Below, one piece after another: positions 43,532 through 56,295 of a stretch of DNA of 64,000 bases (positions within the stretch are counted from its first letter, which is position 1; every line of letters begins with the position of its first letter). The DNA comes from Morella rubra (taxonomy: Eukaryota; Streptophyta; Magnoliopsida; Fagales; Myricaceae), in contig RXIC02000422.1 in NCBI GenBank assembly GCA_003952965.2, positions 182,603-246,602 on the forward strand. Reading direction: 5' to 3'. The position numbers were made by a program, and so were the translations under genes. Under the pieces are notes generated by a model. It saw nothing but the letters and a program-made list of their open reading frames with translations. It did no database searches and had not been told where the DNA came from.

Positions 43532-44647
43532 CGCACAGCTTTCTTGCTGTAAAAAATAATCACTTTCATTTCCCAAGTTTCTCACACAGTAAAGTCTGCC
43601 ACCATAATCAATATAGAAGGCCCCAATGGAGTCATCGCTCATCATCTCTATTCCACGAACAGGGCATGTATTGGATCCATACTCTGGTATTGCAAAAAGC
43701 TTAGAGATTTTATAACGTTCCCCCAACAAAAAGCTGCTCCAAATATTCCTCAACATTTAAGTCAAGTCTTGAGCAACCGGATAAATCGAGAACTTTAAGA
43801 GACGAAGACTACAAATAACACTCGGAAAGGTTGAAAGTTTTTTGCAATCATGCAAGGACAATATGAAAGACAAGATAAAGCCTTGAATGATAAGGGTAAT
43901 TCTTCAATGGCAGTCCCATCCAAATAAAGTACCCGCAAAGATGTCATATTTCCAACAATATCTGGGAACTTCTTTAGTCTTGAACAACCAGAAAGATACA
44001 AATATTCAAGAGATTCTAAGCTGATCTTGTCAGGAAGGTTTTTAAGACATTTGCAACCATGTAAATTCAATCGTCTAAGCCGTTTGAGAACTCCAATGGA
44101 TGTGTGTACCTTAGATAGACTCGTACAACCTTCAAGATCAAGTATCTCAAGATTTGGGACTCCAGTAAAGTCTGGTATCTCCATCAAGCTCTTAGAGCCA
44201 CTAAGGTCAAAGCGTTTCAAGTTGCCTAAACTCTGGTATAAATTGAAAAATAAAACATGAGTGAACTTATTTGAAAAGAAGATTAAGAATAAACATGTGA
44301 TGAATAAAAATACTACCTTTATTCCCTTCCAAAGTTGTTTGATGTGGCTACAAGCATGTTAAGTTGAACAAGATGGTCTGATTGGAAATTGGTTGGCAAG
44401 GATTTCAATGGGAATCCCAACCAGTCCATCAAACGTAACTCATTGGTTGGCATGGATCTTAAAAGATCACGGGCCATAGCTTGCTGCAAAAGTACTTGTC
44501 ATGAAGTTTAGAAAAGTTCTCGACAATATCAATATTGCCAATCTTAAAAATTCTCAATTTTTTCATCATCGAGAATGCTTTAACATTAAATGTTCATCTT
44601 TGCAAGTTGGTAAGTTTAAGGAATATGCCTTCAACCGCATTAGTTCC
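43532..44647 (-). pseudogene. TNL-2 exons 3 and 4, leucine-rich repeats
   Basis: Exon 3 (44,317-44,647) reads as a linker with ELRLMDWLGFPLKSLP in broken frames. Exon 4 has LRRs such as LKRFDLSGSKSLMEIPDF, LEILDLEGCTSLSKVH, LRRLNLHGCKCLKNLP, LEYLYLSGCSRLKKFPDI and LRVLYLDGTAIEELPLSF. The repeat period is 23-24 residues. Near the end are IGAFYIDYGGRLYCV and YFLQQESCAV before the donor GTGAGTC. LRRs usually carry recognition specificity. A shift near 43,855 breaks the last repeats. Confidence 0.88.
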
Positions 44648-44756
44648 CTGGTAGCAAAAACAATGGAATTGTTTTAGTGAAATACTTTAAATACACAAAT
44701 AAGAATTTAGAATGACAGTATGCATTTTTAGTTGATGTATCAATTAGTTCACTTAC

Positions 44757-45850
44757 AGTATTTTGTTTCAGTACATGATGATGTCCTCACAATGCCATAA
44801 TCTACTACGCCGACCAGGCTCTTCAGGAGATTCATGGCGAACTATTTCTTGACCCATTTTTTGTAGCAAGTCATGCATTCTCAATCTTCCAGAAGAGATC
44901 GTTATAAGAGACTTATCCATTAGAACAACAATATTGAAACATGGATAGTAACCACAACTTTGTAGTATATCCATCAATATGTTATCTAGGACCTCTCCTT
45001 TAAAGAAGCATGCAATATCCAAAAATAACTTTTTCTGCAAATCTTCCAATCCATCAAAACCTATTCGAAGCACATCCATAATTCCTCTATTAGGGTTCAC
45101 TTTTAGTTGATGGCAAGCACTTTTCCATGCATTTGCTGGCCTACCAAACAATAAGGAACCTAAAACTTTAAGAGCTAAAGGAAGGCCTTGAGCATAACTC
45201 ACAAAATCCTTAGATAAATCAACATAATTTTCTTCAGGATAGGGTTTCTTGAATGCAGACAAGCTAAAGAGCTGCAAAGCTTCATCATTATTTAACTCCT
45301 TTACCTTATATATTCCATCCACCCCATGTGTTTTCAACAAATGACTATCTCTGCTTGTTAAAAGGATTCTACTCCCTGGACCAAACCAATCATGACTCCC
45401 TGCTAATGATGCTAGATGTTTTTCTCTATCCACATCATCAAGAACAATGAAAACCTTCCTATTCTGTAGTGTGCTCTTTATCATCTTGGTTCCCTCACAA
45501 TCATCCCATATATGTATTTCTCTTTGCATGAGGATCTTCGAAAGTAGTTGTTGTTGCAAAGAAACTAAACCACGATTTTTAGTTTCTTCTCTAATACAAG
45601 CAATAAAGCTTCTAGCTTCGAAGTGATAAGAAACTCTTTCATAAATAACTTCCGCAAGAGTTGTTTTACCAACTCCACCCATTCCATGAATCCCTATAAA
45701 GCGAACATCATCTGACCCAATATTCAGTAGGTTCATCATTTCCTCCACACGGATTCTATACCAACAAGCTTGTTCGAAATACTTGAGAAGTTACGACTCA
45801 ATCCATAAAATATCTGTTCACTGATCTCACTGACAATCGTTGACTCCTGT
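44757..45850 (-). pseudogene. TNL-2 exon 2, NB-ARC domain
   Basis: The acceptor TTTTGTTCAG precedes the exon, and the first codons join exon 1 in frame (RQESTIVSEIS). Motifs are P-loop GMGGVGKTT, kinase-2 FIVLDDVD (final D as in TNLs), [41 protein letters not shown] and MHD as RMHDLLQKMG. The donor GTAAGT follows the NTV codons. It binds ADP/ATP as the receptor's switch. A long open stretch runs 45,748 to 44,768, but one base is missing before it and two near its end. Confidence 0.92.
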
Positions 45851-46603
45851 CTGAACAAAAGATAGTTGTGAAGTAACTATTAATGTTATAATGTACAACA
45901 AATAAAGAGGAACTCTATAGTCTCTAATACCCATGCAGTTTAGCTTCTAATTAGTTTCCCACCTACCCATGTCTTAACCCTTTACATCATTCTTTGTTGG
46001 CATTTGGACTTCGCATAGCTAGCCATGGGTTAGAGGCACTTTTTTATATCCTTTTTCTACGTTTCTTCTCTCACTTTATATGTGGCTTTTAGCTTCATCT
46101 TTCCTCAATTTTTTGGTCTTCATTGCTTGAGTTACTTGTTTTCTACAAAATCTACTTTAGTGATGATGAAGCCAATATTTTCTTCATAGTGAAGATAGTC
46201 TTAGAGAAAAAGAAAAAAAAAGAAAAAGAAAAGAAACATGTATTTGTCCTACAAATATACAGAGACGTTCTATTTTCTCAGTGGCAAACAAATATAAGTC
46301 GTGAGAAGAATGGTTAAAAATTTCTTTAGAGAGGTGCTTGTAAAATTTTGAATTATTCTTCTGGTTGAGACTTTGCAAAGCTCTTCAACCAAAGTCCAAA
46401 AGTCCGTAAAGTTTTGCGAATTCAATATGACGGGAAACGAAACACAATTTGTCATTGTGATTCGTGGAAGACTCAATCAAGTTCTACAGTATGACAAAGT
46501 ATATGCTAATGCCATAATTTGAAAAATGATAACTTTCCTAAGGTATCCAACTTTGCTACATTTTCACGAGAAGAAGAAAAGACTAAATATATACAGATGG
46601 TAC

Positions 46604-47108
46604 CTATCATGTACATGCCATCCAGATATACGACCCACTTCTCTCAAAGCAGCTCTCCACTTCTGCATCTTCTCCATGTCAACCTCGGGGTCTTCTTCAT
46701 GGCCAGCAAGAGCTATTGCAAAAGCCCCGTTTGGTTTCGTACGTCAGAGGGATCCACATGATAGAAAACAGGCAAAATTGTGAGTGTTGTCTCTCGCATG
46801 CATTCGACGATCTTAGCAAGTTCAATCAAGCACCATTTAGAGTAAGCATAGTGCTCTGAGATAACTGTGATGGCATATAGAGATTCTTGTATTGCTTTGA
46901 AGAGCTCTTGGGAGATATATTTTCCTCGCTCAAGTATTTCGTCATCCTTAAAAATGACAATACCTTTTTGTTTTAAAGCAGAACACAAATGATCTGTAAA
47001 GCTGTTGCGAGTGTCTTTGCCGCAAAAATTGAGGAAAACATCGTGAGTCCATCGAGGTGTTGAAGAAGAAGAAGATGAAGAGACTCTTTGAGTGCTAATA
47101 GATGCCAT
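46604..47108 (-). pseudogene. TNL-2 exon 1, TIR domain
   Basis: It starts MASISTQRVSSSSSSS at 47,108. The TIR motifs are HDVFLNFCGKDTRNSFTDHL (variant of DVFLSFRGEDTR), FKDDEILERGKYIS and YSKWCLIELAKI, which keeps the catalytic-position glutamate after WCL. It ends at the donor AG|GTACC after GWHVHD. A one-base loss near 46,730 truncates the reading frame after DVRNQTG. Confidence 0.88.
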
Positions 47109-47189
47109 TGAAGACTTGCAAGCTTGGGTAAACAATGTTTAGAATATTGCAGACTTAGAATGACAAATTACTTGTTAAAGGTTATTGCT

Positions 47190-47207
47190 ATTGCTATATA
47201 TATATGT
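47190..47207 (-). promoter_or_regulatory. TATA box of TNL-2
   Basis: ACATATATATATAG on the minus strand lies about 90 bp upstream of the ATG at 47,108. The same box is kept before TNL-3 at about 62,949-62,963. Confidence 0.6.
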
Positions 47208-47209
47208 GA

Positions 47210-48254
47210 CCAACGCAGTCGCTGCTTTCCGCCACCGCGTTGTAGTGAAAACATCAGAAAGAGAGCTTTTGACAGAAAATTACCTTGGCATGAAAACATC
47301 AAAAGCGAATTATTTCTTGTTCACTGACCTGAATGGACCGACAGTGGGAAAGGCCAATATTTTTCTGGCAGTTTTCAACATTAGTACTTACCTACGTGGA
47401 CTTGAGGTGTCATGGCTTAAATTCTGAGTGAGAATGCATGGAAATATCGAGCACCCACGACGCGATAGCCTATCCATTCTCTTTTTATATAAGTTAATCT
47501 TCTGCGGAAGTCCTACACGTGAATGACTTTCTTCCCTGGTATATATAAATGCATTTAATGCTTTTCACCCTCCTGTTTCTCAAGCTTATAATTTTTTGCT
47601 TCATAAATTTGGGTCTTCCGCAACGTAATTGAACCGTCGTTGGTCATCATGTACGTTTTGGACAGTAGTGATCAATCTTGAAAATGACTCAACATTTGCA
47701 ATCTATATTCTTTTAACCAAGATTTACACCCAATTTTCTAAGATTCGAAGTTAGCTAATTCATACACTCAACAAGTAATTAAAAGAGGTAAAGATAGCAA
47801 ACAATCACACACACAGAGAAGACAAGCAATTATTTACGAAATAGAAAACGAACTCTTCACTAGGGAAAACCTACTTCAGGCGCCACACTACTTAACCAAT
47901 CCATACTAGAGAATCAACAGATACAATCAGTGATTTCAATATGACAAAACCTTTGTTAAACTTACATGAAGCAATTCATTTGAACTCGCACCAAGCGATT
48001 GATCCGGAGCTCCGAATCTTCTCCTCAGTGAATTTTTCTCTAAACAAACTTGCTTCAATGACTATTAGAGTTCTGATAGTCAAATTATATGAGTCCAGTG
48101 GCTAAAACTGAATTTATAATAACTGTGAAAGTGCCAGCTGTCATTCGGTTATTTTGCGCCTACACTCTGACATTTTTCTCTGATCTTGATTAGAATACAA
48201 CTCGTTTTAGAGGCCAACAAGAAATCGCTGGCGAAGAGGTCAAACTTACCGTGC
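47210..48254. other. TNL-2 upstream region
   Basis: AT-rich and without recognised genes. The part from about 47,750 (CACACACAGAGAAGACAAGC and the following ACTTCAGGCGCCACACTACT) resembles LTR-type DNA, but no ends can be set. The whole stretch is repeated at 62,965-64,000. Confidence 0.45.
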
Positions 48255-48369
48255 NNNNNNNNNNNNNNNNNNNNNNNNNNNNNNNNNNNNNNNNNNNNNN
48301 NNNNNNNNNNNNNNNNNNNNNNNNNNNNNNNNNNNNNNNNNNNNNNNNNNNNNNNNNNNNNNNNNNNNN
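48255..48369. other. Assembly gap, 115 N
   Basis: Unknown bases lie exactly at the junction of the two copies of the 15.7-kb duplication. Two apparent ORFs that read through the gap are meaningless. Confidence 0.99.
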
Positions 48370-48426
48370 AGAAGTCATAATTTTTTTTTTTTTTTACAAT
48401 GATAGAAATAAGGTCGGGGTCTCACA
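48370..48426. mobile_element. Last 57 bp of the TG...CA element, copy 2
   Basis: It ends GGGTCTCACA and is followed by AGTTC, as at 32,680-32,685. The T run is 15 here and 14 in copy 1. Confidence 0.9.
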
Positions 48427-48431
48427 AGTTC

Positions 48432-50336
48432 TCACCAGCCTACCGCTAAAGAAAACATTGCAGAATATCGAAACTTCAGGGCAGTCGACAAGATGGACCA
48501 TTGAATTAGGCGAGTTTGATATCAAACACCAACCTTACACGGAAGCTCATAGGGAAGTCCTTGCAGATTTCATGATTGAAGTCGAAGACCAACACGCGGA
48601 ACCTAAATAGCCTACTGAAGCAATCCCCCTCCAAGTAGAACATGTCTGGATTGCTCATGCTGATGGCTCCTTAAACAAGTGGGCCAGCGGTGCGGGTGTA
48701 GTGCTAACGTCACCCGACTGGATGATCGTCCGGTACGCCCTTCGGTTCAAAATTAAAGCCGCTAACAATAAGGCCGAATAAAAGGCCATCCTAGCAGGTC
48801 TTAGTATCGTAAGTCTTTTGGGAGCTAACGGGACTAAACTGTACAACGACTCCCAACTGGTAGTAGGCCAGGTCAAAGGCGAGTTCTTGCAAAAGGGGAA
48901 AACATGAAAGAGTATTTGGCTCGTGTTCTGGAGCTCACGCACATATTTAAGTACTTCTCAATAGAGTAGATACCTCGAGCGGAGAATTCCTCAGCTGATA
49001 GCCTGGCTCAGATGACTTTAGACCCCGATAATGTGTAAAACCATGTGGATGTTCCCTTAGAAGTATTGGATAAACCTTTTATTTGCTTCGAGCACGCAGT
49101 GTGGCAAATAACCCAGGGGGAATGGTGGGGTGCATCAGTTATCCATTTTCTCCTCACTGGGGAACTCCTGGCCAATAGAAAGGAGGCTCAGAAGATAGGA
49201 ATGAAGGCTGCTCGGTACACTATACAACTAAACAAGCTCTACAAACGAAGTTTCTCAGGACCTCTCCTTCGCTGCCTGGCTCCCCCTGAAGCAGATTATG
49301 TTCTCTGAGAAATCCACAAAGGGATATGCAGGAATCACTCAGGAGGACAATCCCTGGCCAACAAAGCCATCTGAGCAGGCTATTATTGGCCGATCGTGTT
49401 AAAAGATTCCATGGCTAAGGTAAAAGGCTGCGACAATTGCCAGTTCAACACAGCCGTCCAGCGAGTGCCAGTAGAGAACATGACCCCTATCAGTTCCCCA
49501 TAGTCTTTCTCACAATGGGGAATTAACATTGTAGGTCCTTTTTCGCTCGGGAAAGGTCAGGTGAAGTTCTTGGTAGTAGCAATAGACTACTTTACCAAAT
49601 GGGTCAGAAGCCCAACCTTTAGCCTCCATCACAGAAGAACAGATTTGGAGGTTTGTGTGGTCCTCCATCATATGCAGATTCGGCATACCAGGAGTTTTAA
49701 TCTCCGATAATGGAAGGCAATTCGACAACCACAGGTTTAAAGAGTTTTGCAAAGAACTGGCTGGGCATCCAACATCATTTCTCATCCTCGGCTTACCCCC
49801 AGGCCAATGGGCAATTAGAAGTCACAAATCTGACAATTGTTAACATGCTCAAGGCCAAGCTTGACAATAGAAAAGGAGCATGGGCAGAAGAACTTCCAGG
49901 AGTTCTCTGGGCCTACCGAACAACGGCTCGAACTCTTACAAGAGAGACACCATTCAGCCTAGATTATGGCATAGAAGCCATGGTTTCGGTAGAAATGGGT
50001 GTCCACACCTACAGAGTAAGCAACCATGACCCCGAGCAAAACAATGTTGATCTTAGCACCAACCTCAACTTTCTAGAACATAAAAGAAACAAGGCCAGCA
50101 TGCAGAACCATCACTATTAGCGACGGGTGGAAAGGTACTACAACGCTTGGGTCAAAGCGAAAAAGTTTTCTATAGGTGACCTGGTTCTACGAGAAATTAT
50201 GCCACCAGCCATCAACTCTACTGAAGGCAAGCTCTATGCTAACTGGGAGGGATCAGGAACTTACCACCTGAAGGACAAGAAAGAAAAATGCCTCCCACAC
50301 CAGTGGAATGTGGCTCATCTAAAGCGCTATCACTAG
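48432..50336 (+). pseudogene. Tat RNase H and integrase, copy 2
   Basis: Domain content and stops are as in 32,686-34,589. Five differences are clustered at about 49,559-49,644, including a one-base insertion after FTKWV that shifts the frame before the integrase SDNG motif. Outside this cluster I see no difference. Confidence 0.88.
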
Positions 50337-51147
50337 TAAGTTTACATTACGACCCACGTTACATTTTTTCGAGACCAACTTTGGAACTCTTTGCTCTGAT
50401 TTTATAGTACTATATCATGTTATTTAATTTTAATAAAGAGCAAGCACTTTCTTCGCCATACCACCTTCTTTGGAGTCATAATGTTGCAGCTATTAATGAG
50501 TACCCTCATGACGGGAACACCCCTGGCGGCTGGTCTAACTCATTTGTGCCAAAGGCACCTCTACACCAGTAAAGTGGTCTCAACCATTGTACAACAGGCA
50601 CCCCTACACCAGCAAAGTGGTCTCAACCACTGTGCTACGGGCACCCATACACCAACAAATCGGTCCAAGTGATCTGTGCCAAAGCATCATGAAGCGCCAG
50701 TGCTACGGGCACCCTTAGTGAGTACCCCTACAATGCGAACACCTCGGGCAGCTAGTCTAACTCATTTGTTCCAAAGGCACTCCTACACCGGCAAAGTGGT
50801 CTCAACTACTGTGCCACGAGCACCCATACACCAACAAAGTGGTCTCAACAACTGTGCCAAGGGCACCTCTACACCATCAAAGTGGTCTCCACCATTGGTC
50901 TAAGTGCACCTCTACACCAGCAACTTGGTCTAACCAGCCTATGCCCAAGACATCACTACACCAGAGAACGTATAACTCTGAACTACTAAGGACACCTTCT
51001 CACCAAAAGACAAGTCTTGTTCAATGATGCCACACATCCAACCAACCACAAGAATGGAACAAACAATAGAGAAAATGTGGGAGCATGCACAGATAAAGGA
51101 GAACAAGATAATTTCATTTATAGAAAAAGGGGAAGTACAAAGTGATA
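50337..51147. repeat. Tat tandem array, copy 2
   Basis: This is the same roughly eight-unit, 43-bp array as at 34,807-35,215, with no visible unit-number change. That is notable, since such arrays usually vary quickly. Confidence 0.85.
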
Positions 51148-51150
51148 TAT

Positions 51151-51884
51151 TCAGAAGGGCGGCCTATAGCGGCCGGTCAATCTGTACACAAAATAGGCCA
51201 TCTCTCGATTGGCCTTACAATACATGCAAAGGTCATAATCATAATAATCTTCTGCCCATTCGGTGTTGAGCCCCGACACCTTAAAAATTTCACACTTGCT
51301 GTGACGCCCAAGCAACCATCCGCACTCACCTCCAGTTTTAACCCATCGTTCCATTCATGGCTAAATTGTTGCATGGTCATTTGCCTTATCCACATCATAT
51401 CTTCATAATCTTTCAGGGGCCCCAAAAGTTTGAGAACCCGGTCGACTTCTTGTGACTCCTAGTGTGAATTGTTTAACAATTCCAGCATGCAGAACATGTA
51501 CGTTGTCTTGATATTTCCAGCCTCCATGGCTTCCTCCACCAACTTCAGGGCTTTGAAATAATTGTCCCCTACGAACAAGGTGCGAATACCCCTTAAGAAA
51601 AGTACGTTGGGGTTGTGGTGGATGAAAAGCGAGTCCATAAATTTGGCCACCTCAAGAGGACTGGCCACAAGATTGGGAAGCTCCTCTACACGACAATTCT
51701 GGAAGGTGACACCACAGTCTGAAGCCTCACAAAGAGTCCTGCAGGTCCCTTAGATGTTCAACAGAGTGAACACCATGTTCTCAGGGTCGTCCAAGACTTA
51801 CGAGTGTAAATCTGTCCTGGTGGTTGCTTTGAGAATAATATCTTACAACAACTCTTTTGGGAGGCCAGTCAGATAATCCGCCAT
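51151..51884 (-). pseudogene. Captured F-box fragment, copy 2
   Basis: Identical in reading to 35,404-36,137, including all stops and the frameshift before the Cys-rich tail. The TATA-like box is at about 51,983-52,002. Confidence 0.6.
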
Positions 51885-52905
51885 GGATGAACAAAGAAAA
51901 AAAGAAGAGAGACTAAAAGATTCAGGCCGAAACAAGACAAAGGAAGATGGAGAAGAGGAGTCGAGCACTGGAGAAATGAGAGTATGGCGTATATAAAGAA
52001 AAGCAATCGGCAATAGTTGAGATGTCACTTCAAAAATATCTTCTCCCGGACATTTTACGAAGCGATTCAAATGCTTCAGCACTGGTGAGGAGTTAATTCA
52101 TATCTCTTCGAAGAACATGTTAATCATACCTCTACAACTTCCAAATAGTAAGCTAAAGCATCGTCTAGGTTTCAAGATCATAAGCCCAGCGTTTGTCGAC
52201 AGGACATGTGTAAATGATGTGTTGAAGAAGTATTACGTCATCGAGCAGCATCACAAGGCAGCGAGCCATACGACACGGATAAATTGACAGGCTGTATGAC
52301 ACAATTAAAATTAAAAGGAACATGCCACTAGTGACGAGTCATGTCAGCATGGCGTACCGCTCGACAAAGAACATCCTAATCAGGGTTTTCACAACTGAAC
52401 TCTACCCATTGGGAAGACACATCTACTTGGTTGAAGGAATATCATGATTACCACACCAGGGTCATAGAAAGGTTCTTTCATCTAGATTATCACGTCCACC
52501 ACGCCACAACATACAGCACAATAAGGCCCCATTCAGCTCAATGAAACAACGCAACATCAGAACAGAGACGAAAGAGCACAGTAAAATTCTAAAACCTAAT
52601 ATTATCACAAAGCTCCCAAGGGCGGCTTACCAAAAACACACGAGAGTTTCAATATCATGAGAAATATAGAATGATAATGTTCCAAATAAAAGCAAGAAGA
52701 GATAGAAAACACAACAACATAACAGATGGTCATTCTTCAAGTGCAGTAACAATTTCAGCATGTGTACTTTTTCTCCTCCCAAAACGATGACAGGCCGCTC
52801 ACATGTAGCCTCCTCTGAGGTGGCAGATGCTTCCTTCCCCCAAAAAGACAGTGTCGCCTGGTCCTCGAAACCTCCTCCCGAAATCACCATCAAGAATAGG
52901 ACTGC

Positions 52906-55575
52906 CTAATCAATAGAGGCTAGTGATGTATCCACAGTTGTCGGGTTAGCTAGAGAGATCTCCAGAACCGGCGAGGGCAAATTTGCAATCAGGGGAACTG
53001 GGACGGTTCCACTAGTTTCCCCCTTCTCGACCACAACCTCAGGGGTAGCCCCTCCAAGCTCCACTTCTAGTGTCTCTTCAGCCAAAGGAGAGCCTACTTC
53101 ACCACCAGCGTCGTCGGCATAGTCTTCGACCTTCAAGTCTGACAGGTCCACACCAGGAAATTTCTCCTTGGCTATCTCCACTAGTGTGTCAAAACTATAG
53201 TAGAAGCCTGCCGACCACACCGCTATAAGGCCCGTCTCGGCAACCTGTAGCTCATGTTGTAATTGCCACAGTCTGCGCTTGTAATCCCTCACATCATCTT
53301 GAGCTTCCGCTAGTTGCAATTGGAGATTATCTCCCCTTTTAGAAGTAAGCAGACAGTCGCGAGCGGCACCCTCCCGTAGTGACTTATCTGTAGCTACATT
53401 GCCAGCCAGTTCCATCAATTCTTTGTCCTTCATTAGCCCCTCCCTCCTTGGCCGAGTTGAAGTGGTTGACCTCTAAACAACTTGCCTTCAACTTGGCCTC
53501 CATCCTTAGCTGATCAGCCTACTATTGCTCTAATTCGTTTGACAACCGAGACACATCGATGCACAATTCCTTTTCCCTAACAACACTAGTCGTGTGCTGA
53601 GACCTCAACCCTTCTACCTCCAACCTCAAGGCGCGAAACCGTGATCATGCGGCATCCACAACACCCTGACCATGATAGGGGACCGAGCCATTATCTCCCT
53701 TTCCCCTGGCTCCCGAAACAACTTATGGAGGACAATATGCTGTGTCTGGGTAGAAGCTTATTTGCCGTCTGGAAGTCCTGGAGTAACCATTGCAGTAGCT
53801 GGCTCACAGCAGATGCGTAGGAGGAAAATTATGGCAACATCTTCTCCACTTGCTCAAACACTTCGGGGATAAAAGTAGAACGAACACCAATACTAGCACT
53901 AGTTAGAGCCGTTACGCTAGGACTTTCCATATCAGCTCACCCTGAAAAGGCCGTAGGTGATGGAGGTAGCTCTGGACTCTCTATAGGATAGGCAGAAGGG
54001 CCAGCTCCTCCACTTTGTCTTTGACTCTCCGTTGGCTTGCCAAAAGAACCAACCACTCTGTTTTGCCTTTTGACAGCTATTGTTGCTTCTGGTAGCTCAA
54101 AGGACGACTTCCCTTCGGAGGAGGAGGATGAGCCCCCAACAGAACCTCGGTGCTTGCTGCTGCTCTGCTCGAGTGATCGACGAGCCCTTTTCCTTGCCTT
54201 GCGAACGAGAGGTTCCCTACTCTCTTCCTTTTCTTCCTCGTTTGTCAACGCAAGCCTCGTGTGTAAACGAGTCCAGGGCCTACCAATCGAGGCACCGGTA
54301 GGAGCAGTGACTTCTTTTAGGATCTTCATGTTGTCACTGCTCGACGATGGTGTCACTGCTCTTCAACAATCCGTAGTAGATCTGGTCTCACGGGCAACAA
54401 CACTAGACCTGGTATTGCAGACAGACACACCAGACTTCAGACTAGAACCAATGGGACTCGACTTGCCTCCTAGAATGGCTTTGAGTGGCCTACCCCCTAT
54501 TGGATTCAGTATTTTACGTCTGCCTCACTTCTGCGCACAATATAGAATGAGAAGGCCCGGTCAGCTGCGCATCAAATTTTAAGACTCCCATACCAGCACA
54601 CCAACGACAGTAATAGACCACACCATTCGATGTTATAGTCACACCCAATACATAAAATGACAACAATCTACTCCAACTTGCAACAACCCAACATACATAT
54701 ACAGTCTTTTACAGAAGTAGCAGATGAATCGCAAGGACGTAAAATAACAACAAAATTAATCACAGAGACTCACCTATTGAAGACCCGCCCACAGCCTTCA
54801 CGAAGGGCAGCAACTCAACCATAACCTAGGCTTTACCGGCCATTGCCCGCTTGATGCGCGAGTCCTCTTCTGGGGTCAGACCTGGTGTTTCTCGAGCTAC
54901 ATCATAGCATCCCACCAAATGATAAGTTATACAGAACGCCCAAGCACGCACAAGAAAAAATAAGCAGAAGGGATAAGAGGCATTACCTTGGGCGAAAGGC
55001 AGTCTCAAAGACTATTGAACCCTAACGGCATTTTTTCCCCCCAAAGGATATTCCCACCGTATGCCAGACAAAAAGAAGAACCTTTGGTGCTAGCCCTTGT
55101 TATTGGAAGGCAAACCAAGGAACAAACCATGCTTGTCCTAGGCCTGAAAGAAGTACATGCTGAACTCACTTGTCTGCAGCTTGTAACACCAAACAAACTC
55201 TCGCTAGGCGGAAGGTTTCTCATTCGAAAATAATTTCTCCCATAGGGCAAAGAAGCCCAATGCCAATCTCCAGCTGTTGGGAACTAGAGACAATGAGAAC
55301 CATCGTAGAAGCTGTCGCATATCCTTAGTAAGCAGGAATTTGGCCCCCGCGTGCAACACATCTTCAAAAAAGGCAATCTCATCCCCTTCAGGGCACACCA
55401 GCCTTTCCTTGTAGTCAGGCGTCCTTATCACTATGGTTAGAGGGATGCCATACTTAAGCCGTAATCCGGCTAAATTGGTCTGGTGGTGATCGGACACCCA
55501 TAGGGCCACCGGTAGAGTTCCTTTGGGCGCAGGGCTTACTCCAGCCTCCCCAGTCTCAAAACCAGATGACGCCAT
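52906..55575 (-). pseudogene. Tat antisense ORF, copy 2
   Basis: The same as 37,159-39,828 with the same TAG interruptions. Every open segment translates identically in the two copies. Confidence 0.8.
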
Positions 55576-55725
55576 TGAATGCAGATCCCTTGCGAAATAA
55601 TGCAACAATATCGAGTAGCAAACGACACAGAGGGATACCAAACACCACAAAAGGATATGATGGAACCCTTGCTCGATGGCTTGTAGAACACTCAAGTCAA
55701 GTGTCTCCTCAGAAATACACTGGCC

Positions 55726-56076
55726 CAGCTCATCAGAAATACATTGGCCTAGTTGTAGTCGTGCCCAAGACCATGGGCACACCCAAGGCCCCCAGCCCAT
55801 ACGAATATGAATTAATCCCTCCAAGCCTTCCTGCTCGGTTATTCAAAGAGTCCTAAAGGCTCACGATATTAAACTCCTCTTAAGACTCTACGCCCCCTCA
55901 TATATAAATAGTTAGGACCCCTTTTATATTTTCTTAAGCGTAATTACTTCTCTAATACTAAAACTCTCCTTAAGATCTAACTTAGGCATTGGAGTCTCTA
56001 CATCTAACGTCGCCCCTCTCCTTGTTCCATTTCAGATCTGATCGGCTCCGGCTCTTGGTGATTTTTGGCGTCATCA
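55726..56076 (+). repeat. Tat 3' LTR, copy 2
   Basis: The same sequence as 39,979-40,329. It is followed by TTTAT. Confidence 0.85.
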
Positions 56077-56295
56077 TTTATTATAATGGAAATCGATGGG
56101 AGGCGCATCAAAACTTTGAGTTATCGTGTTTGCAAACCGTCTCACTTTTAAGCTAAAAGTCTTGGAATTTGAAGGCCCATCACTGCTCACTTTTAACCTA
56201 AATGTCTTGGAATTGAAGGCCCACCATTACAATCGAACGTGTTGGCAAAGTATACAACTTAAAAGCAGCTCAAAATTTCCTGCCAATTTGATTAT

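Larger units (their letters stand above)
42800..47108 (-). pseudogene. TNL-2: TIR-NB-LRR resistance gene, full length but frameshifted
   Basis: A five-exon minus-strand gene, by motif and splice-site reading: TIR 46,604-47,108, NB-ARC 44,757-45,850, linker 44,317-44,647, LRR 43,532-44,232 and C-terminal 42,800-43,406. Such proteins are intracellular receptors that sense pathogen effectors; the TIR domain signals by NAD+ cleavage. Relative to TNL-3, the TIR exon lacks one base near 46,730 (after DVRNQTG), exon 2 lacks one base near 45,752 (at GIES) and two bases near 44,777, and the last exon shifts frame near 43,310. Since TNL-3 has its own different single-base changes, sequencing error is a serious alternative to true decay. 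I score it as a pseudogene as assembled. Confidence 0.85.
32625..48254. repeat. 15.6-kb duplication, copy 1
   Basis: It matches 48,370-64,000 end to end in the same orientation. The offset is 15,745 at the start, changes by one at the T run near 32,636 and by one near 33,860, drops by two at the (GGA)n tract at 41,660, and then varies in the TNL part. Differences are very few from 32,625 to about 42,940 and frequent after that. Confidence 0.97.
48427..56076 (+). mobile_element. 3' half of the Tat Ty3/gypsy element, copy 2
   Basis: This duplicates 32,681-40,329 and includes the second RNase H, integrase, tandem array, F-box fragment, antisense ORF and 3' LTR, with TTTAT at 56,077-56,081. The 5' LTR, gag, protease and RT are absent; the gap and TNL-2 lie where they should be. 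It therefore cannot be an independent insertion. Confidence 0.95.

Noticed and set aside
48186-48610. ORFs on both strands running through the N gap
   Set aside because: The gap bases translate as unknown residues, so the frames have no meaning across it.
48427-56076. A second independent Tat insertion
   Set aside because: It shares the nested insert end, target site and flanks with copy 1 and lacks a 5' LTR, so it is part of the segmental duplication.
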